From Theobroma cacao (taxonomy: Eukaryota > Streptophyta > Magnoliopsida > Malvales > Malvaceae): a stretch of DNA of 64,000 bases. The translations under genes and the position numbers were made by a program. Location of the stretch: NCBI RefSeq assembly GCF_000208745.1, contig NC_030854.1, positions 16,452,617-16,516,616 on the forward strand, in the 5' to 3' direction. Each line of letters starts with the position of its first letter. Within the stretch, counting starts at the first letter, position 1. Shown piece by piece: positions 61,259-64,000 of the stretch. The notes beneath the pieces were generated by a model, which saw only the letters and a list, made by a program, of their open reading frames with translations, made no database searches and had not been told where the DNA came from.

Positions 61259-61761
61259 AATGTTCCATTTGATTTTAAATGGTTCATATATTCATATGCT
61301 TTTAATATTCAAATTTTCTATCCTTGGCTTGTTTCCCATCTTTGCCCTGCTCACTAAGCCAATGATCACTGAGTCTGTGAAACTCACCCCAATATTTCAT
61401 TTTGCAGAGAAATGATCAGCTAGCGTGCTTTTCATTGGCGTATTATGGTCTATTGCGATGTAGGTAAAGGAGTCTCCTAGTACCTATTCCAAGTCACTCC
61501 ACTGTTAGAGGTCAGGTCATTTATAGTATATTTTATTTTGGAAATAAACAATTGTGTACACTGTAAACATATATTTATATGATGATGAAACATAATATAA
61601 TGAGAGAATATTTACCATTAATGAAATTGTGATGGTTATGAGATTTCCAAGGGATGTGTTATGGTTTGATAAATGGATAATTATGGAGGCTTGCTCGAGA
61701 CTTGGCAAGCTTGCTCGTGAGACTCGAGCACCGATAACGATCGAGGAAAAAGATCGTTACA
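61259..61761 (+). repeat. End of the 3' LTR, forward orientation
   Basis: Matches 44742-45248 of the 5' LTR through TTTAAATGGTT, GCCCTGCTCA and the GATCGTTACA end. Followed by ATTTG, the right target duplication. Confidence 0.9.
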
Positions 61762-61766
61762 ATTTG

Positions 61767-62770
61767 GGCCTAGGATAGTTGCTAGTGATTATGAATTGGC
61801 TATCGGTGCTTTGACCACCCAAGTAGATGCTTTGTCTCAAAAAATTGACACTTGGGAGGTTAATGTTTTTCAGAGTCATTGTGTGACATGCGAGCTTTGT
61901 GGAGATGGGCATTCAAGTTATTGTTGTCTAGCCTATTATAAATCAATGCAATTTGATGGAAACTTCAATGCGTAGCAAAACAATTCATACTCCAACAATT
62001 ACAACTTAGGGTGGAATTACCCAAATTTTTCTTGGAGTAATGATTAGGGTCTTACATATTCATCACAGCCTGTTTTCTATAATGGCTTTTAGTCACAAGT
62101 TAAAGCCACTATACTTGAGAAGAAGCCAACTTTCAACTAGATGTTAATGCAATACATGGCAAATATGGATGTAGTCATTCAAAGTAACGAAGCTTCAATG
62201 AGAAATATTGAGACATATGTGAGTCAACTTATTAATGACATCAACAATAAGCCTCAGGAAACTTTACCAAATGACACTGAGCAAAATATGGTAAGCATAT
62301 TGATGAGGTAAATGGAAAGAATGTGGTAGATGATGGAAATAAAGCTAATCAAGAGAATTCTTCCAATAATCAAGGTAAGATGAAGAACTTAGGCGAGAGA
62401 AGGAAGTATCTACACCACCATAACTCAAGCCATATGTGCCTCTCATTCCCTTTTTGGATACAGTTAATGAGTTACCTAAGGAGTCTATTGATATGGAAAA
62501 TCCAAAGAAACTCCTTGAAGCTTGTTTGATTCAAGATGTAACAACAAAGGACAAGAATGAAGAATTCACAAATGTTACACAAGTTTTTAAGGCTACACAA
62601 AAAGTGCATTATTCTAGAAGAACTCAATTTGAGAAATTGGGTAAAAGTCAGCCTATTTCACCACTTTAAGTTGAGCAAACACCAAATCTTGAGCTAAAGC
62701 CATTACAACCTCATCTTAGGAGGAGGCTACTTTCACACCTCAAGCTTTTTCCATGCAAACTCAAGCCTCC
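61767..62770 (+). pseudogene. gag: Athila-like gag, C-terminal part
   Basis: Would encode the C-terminal Gag of the Athila-like element. A zinc knuckle, CELCGDGHSSYCC (CX2CX3HX4C), starts at 61889. It is followed by a QNNSYSNNYN and PNFSWSN segment typical of this family, a LEKKPTFN-MLMQYMA segment, and VSQLINDINNKPQETLP. The later part has a PLIPFLDTVNELPKE-like and FEKLG segment in another frame (about 62436-62669). Stops at about 61972, 62045, 62088 and 62138 and at least two shifts disrupt it. No protease, RT or integrase follows. Confidence 0.75.
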
Positions 62771-64000
62771 TTAAAGGGTGAATGAAGACCTCAACCAAAG
62801 TCAAGCTATTGACTATAAAAAAGTAATTTTTTGGGAGGCAACCCAAGCTATATCCTTTTAGATTTAGTTGTTATTTTGGTTAGTTTTTTTTCTATTTAAA
62901 TAAGTAGTTATAACCTCTCTCTAGCCTGTTTTGTTGAGTATGCAAGTTTGAACGCATGAAGATAAAGAGAAAGAAAATTAGAGCTTTCAATGCAATACTA
63001 TCATTGATAGAGGATTTTGTTTTCTTTATTCTTTTTAGCTTTTCAGATTGGGGACAATGTGCAATTTAAGTTTGAGGCCGGGTTTTATTGTTTTCAGTTT
63101 TTGTGATATTTTAGGTTAGTTTATTTTCGTTAAGTTTTTTTAATTTTATGCATATTTTAAAAACTAGAACTAGATTTAATTGCGCCAATTTCTTTTAATT
63201 TACCTATCCAATGATGAGAACCTAGTTAGATTCTTATCTTGATTCTTTGAAACATGTGGATATTGTTTGAGTGTATGTAAATTCTCATGTTAAGCTTCAT
63301 TGTTAGGATGAGATTTTCACTCAATTTAAGCACCATATCTTTTGCTTAGATTGATTATGCATATTTAGAGAACGTTTACGTGAATGTGAATTTTTGAATT
63401 ATGTATAGAATTCTAAAAGTTGTTTGATTCTCTCTTGAAGCAAAATTTTAGGCTATATTTAGTTTAGAAGATGATTTAGGCCATCTTTAGACCGATTGAA
63501 GCTTTTTAGCCTACCTTTACATAATTTATCCTAAGTTCACCAATTTGAGCTAGTGACACCTTTTCTTTGTTTGAACACTTAATTTTTAGCCTAGACCTCT
63601 ATATTAATATTTCCAACAATTCTTGCATCCCATATTCCTAAGTGCATAAGCAATTTAAAAAGTATTAGAAGCTAAATCGTGAAAGAGGTAGTAAACATGT
63701 AAAATGATGAAAGGTTCAAAAGTATGGTTTTATTCATCTCACTACCCAATAAAAGAAATAAGTTTAGGGGTGTAATATCAAGATAAAGAAAAAGAAAAAG
63801 GGTAGAAAAAAAAGAGAATGAAGTGTTGAAAAAAAAATTGGTTGAGAAAAGGGTATACTAGGTGAAGGAAAAGAAAGCTTTGAATAAGTCCTAGATTGAC
63901 TATTTGGCTTAAGGTGATTTGAGCTATACATTATCCCATATCTAACCTAAACCCTAGCCATACATTACAACCTAATTAAAGTCATATTGATCTTTAACTT
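62771..64000 (+). other. Post-pol 3' region of the Athila-like element
   Basis: Starts with GTCAAGCTATTGACTATAAA and TTGGGAGGCAACCCAAGC (about 62828-62848), the phrases that follow pol in Tat/Athila-like elements, and goes on through TTGGGGACAATGTGCAATTT (about 63050). From there to the window end it is AT-rich and non-coding, with a purine-rich block at 63785-63845. The 3' LTR is presumably right of the window. Confidence 0.55.

Larger units (their letters stand above)
41306..61761 (+). mobile_element. Long-LTR Ty3/gypsy element with coding-poor interior (Tekay/Del-like derivative)
   Basis: TGTAACACTC...ATCGTTACA with a perfect ATTTG duplication (41301-41305 and 61762-61766), 20,456 bp including later insertions. 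It has a 3.9-kb 5' LTR, a primer site, a remnant gag start, no recognisable pol, a polypurine tract and a rearranged 3' LTR. This resembles a large retrotransposon derivative that depends on proteins made by related elements. The MPPKTRA start is typical of Tekay/Del Gag; the family call rests on that and on LTR style. Confidence 0.88.
52554..61761 (+). repeat. 3' LTR of the long-LTR gypsy element, rearranged
   Basis: Own parts: 52554-53572, 56297-57873 and 61259-61761. It lacks about 366 bp found near the start of the 5' LTR (41318-41683), is split by a solo LTR and by an inverted copy of part of the same LTR, and lacks about 420 bp (5' LTR 44320-44740) at that inverted copy. The final 500 bp match the 5' LTR end, with GATCGTTACA at 61761. 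Confidence 0.85.
27504..64000 (+). mobile_element. Athila-like Ty3/gypsy element, apparently pol-less, runs past the window
   Basis: The 5' LTR is split by a copia element and the interior by a long-LTR gypsy element. Own sequence: 27504-27909 and 39912-41144 (LTR), 41145-41305 and 61767-64000 (interior). The primer-site region (TTTTTGGCATGGTTGCCAAG) is a decayed form of the Athila TTTTTGGCGCCGTTGCC site. A gag C-terminal part is present, but the sequence passes straight from gag to the GGGAGGCAACCCAA segment that follows pol in related elements. The left boundary is inferred from the end of the copia LTR homology, not from a target duplication. Confidence 0.65.

Overview
The window looks like repeat-dense, AT-rich nuclear DNA from a flowering plant, most likely a eudicot. 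The evidence is plant-type LTR retrotransposons: a Sirevirus-like Ty1/copia, a second Ty1/copia, a Tekay/Del-like long-LTR Ty3/gypsy and an Athila-like Ty3/gypsy. There are tRNA-iMet type primer sites, 5-bp target duplications, and no operons, ribosome binding sites or dense genes. I could not name the species. I found no host protein gene, tRNA, rRNA or CRISPR array. Every coding-like stretch I could identify is a decayed retrotransposon gene.

Layout. 1-6552 is a mosaic of LTR fragments: the 3' end of a retroelement interior, an internally deleted LTR, a primer-site-like motif, an inverted copy of the same LTR, then pieces of two other LTRs. 6553-25669 is one long gypsy LTR on the minus strand (TGTAAC...GTTACA family). 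It is split by a 16-kb Sirevirus-like copia element (7997-24168) that keeps both LTRs, the primer site, polypurine tracts, gag, pol and a third ORF after pol. That copia element is itself split by two solo LTRs (13641-16654 and 17713-20696). 25670-27503 is a badly decayed copia 3' half with a partial LTR.

From about 27504 to the right edge lies an Athila-like gypsy element that seems to have lost pol. Its 5' LTR is split by a complete minus-strand copia element (27910-39906), which carries a solo LTR (30513-33337) inside its RT gene. Its short gag is split by a complete 20.5-kb long-LTR gypsy element (41306-61761), which carries two more solo LTRs (48105-50703 and 53573-56291) and an inverted LTR copy (57874-61258).

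The nesting is read directly from target-site duplications: ATAAT, CATAT, TCTTT, GTTGG, ATTTG, ATGAC and CTCCC are exact 5-bp matches, and TCATT/CCATT has one mismatch. Insertions are nested up to three deep. Genes within each element would once have acted together (Gag particle, protease, integrase, RT/RNase H), but all are broken by stops, frameshifts and insertions, so no element here is autonomous.

The points most worth a second look are the third ORF of the Sirevirus-like element, the hairpin arrays built on a CTCGCTGCAGCGAG palindrome, the GATGTGGGGG minisatellites inside gypsy LTRs, the pol-less Athila and coding-poor long-LTR elements, and the fold-back LTR pair at 1977-4134. No wholly new biological system was evident.
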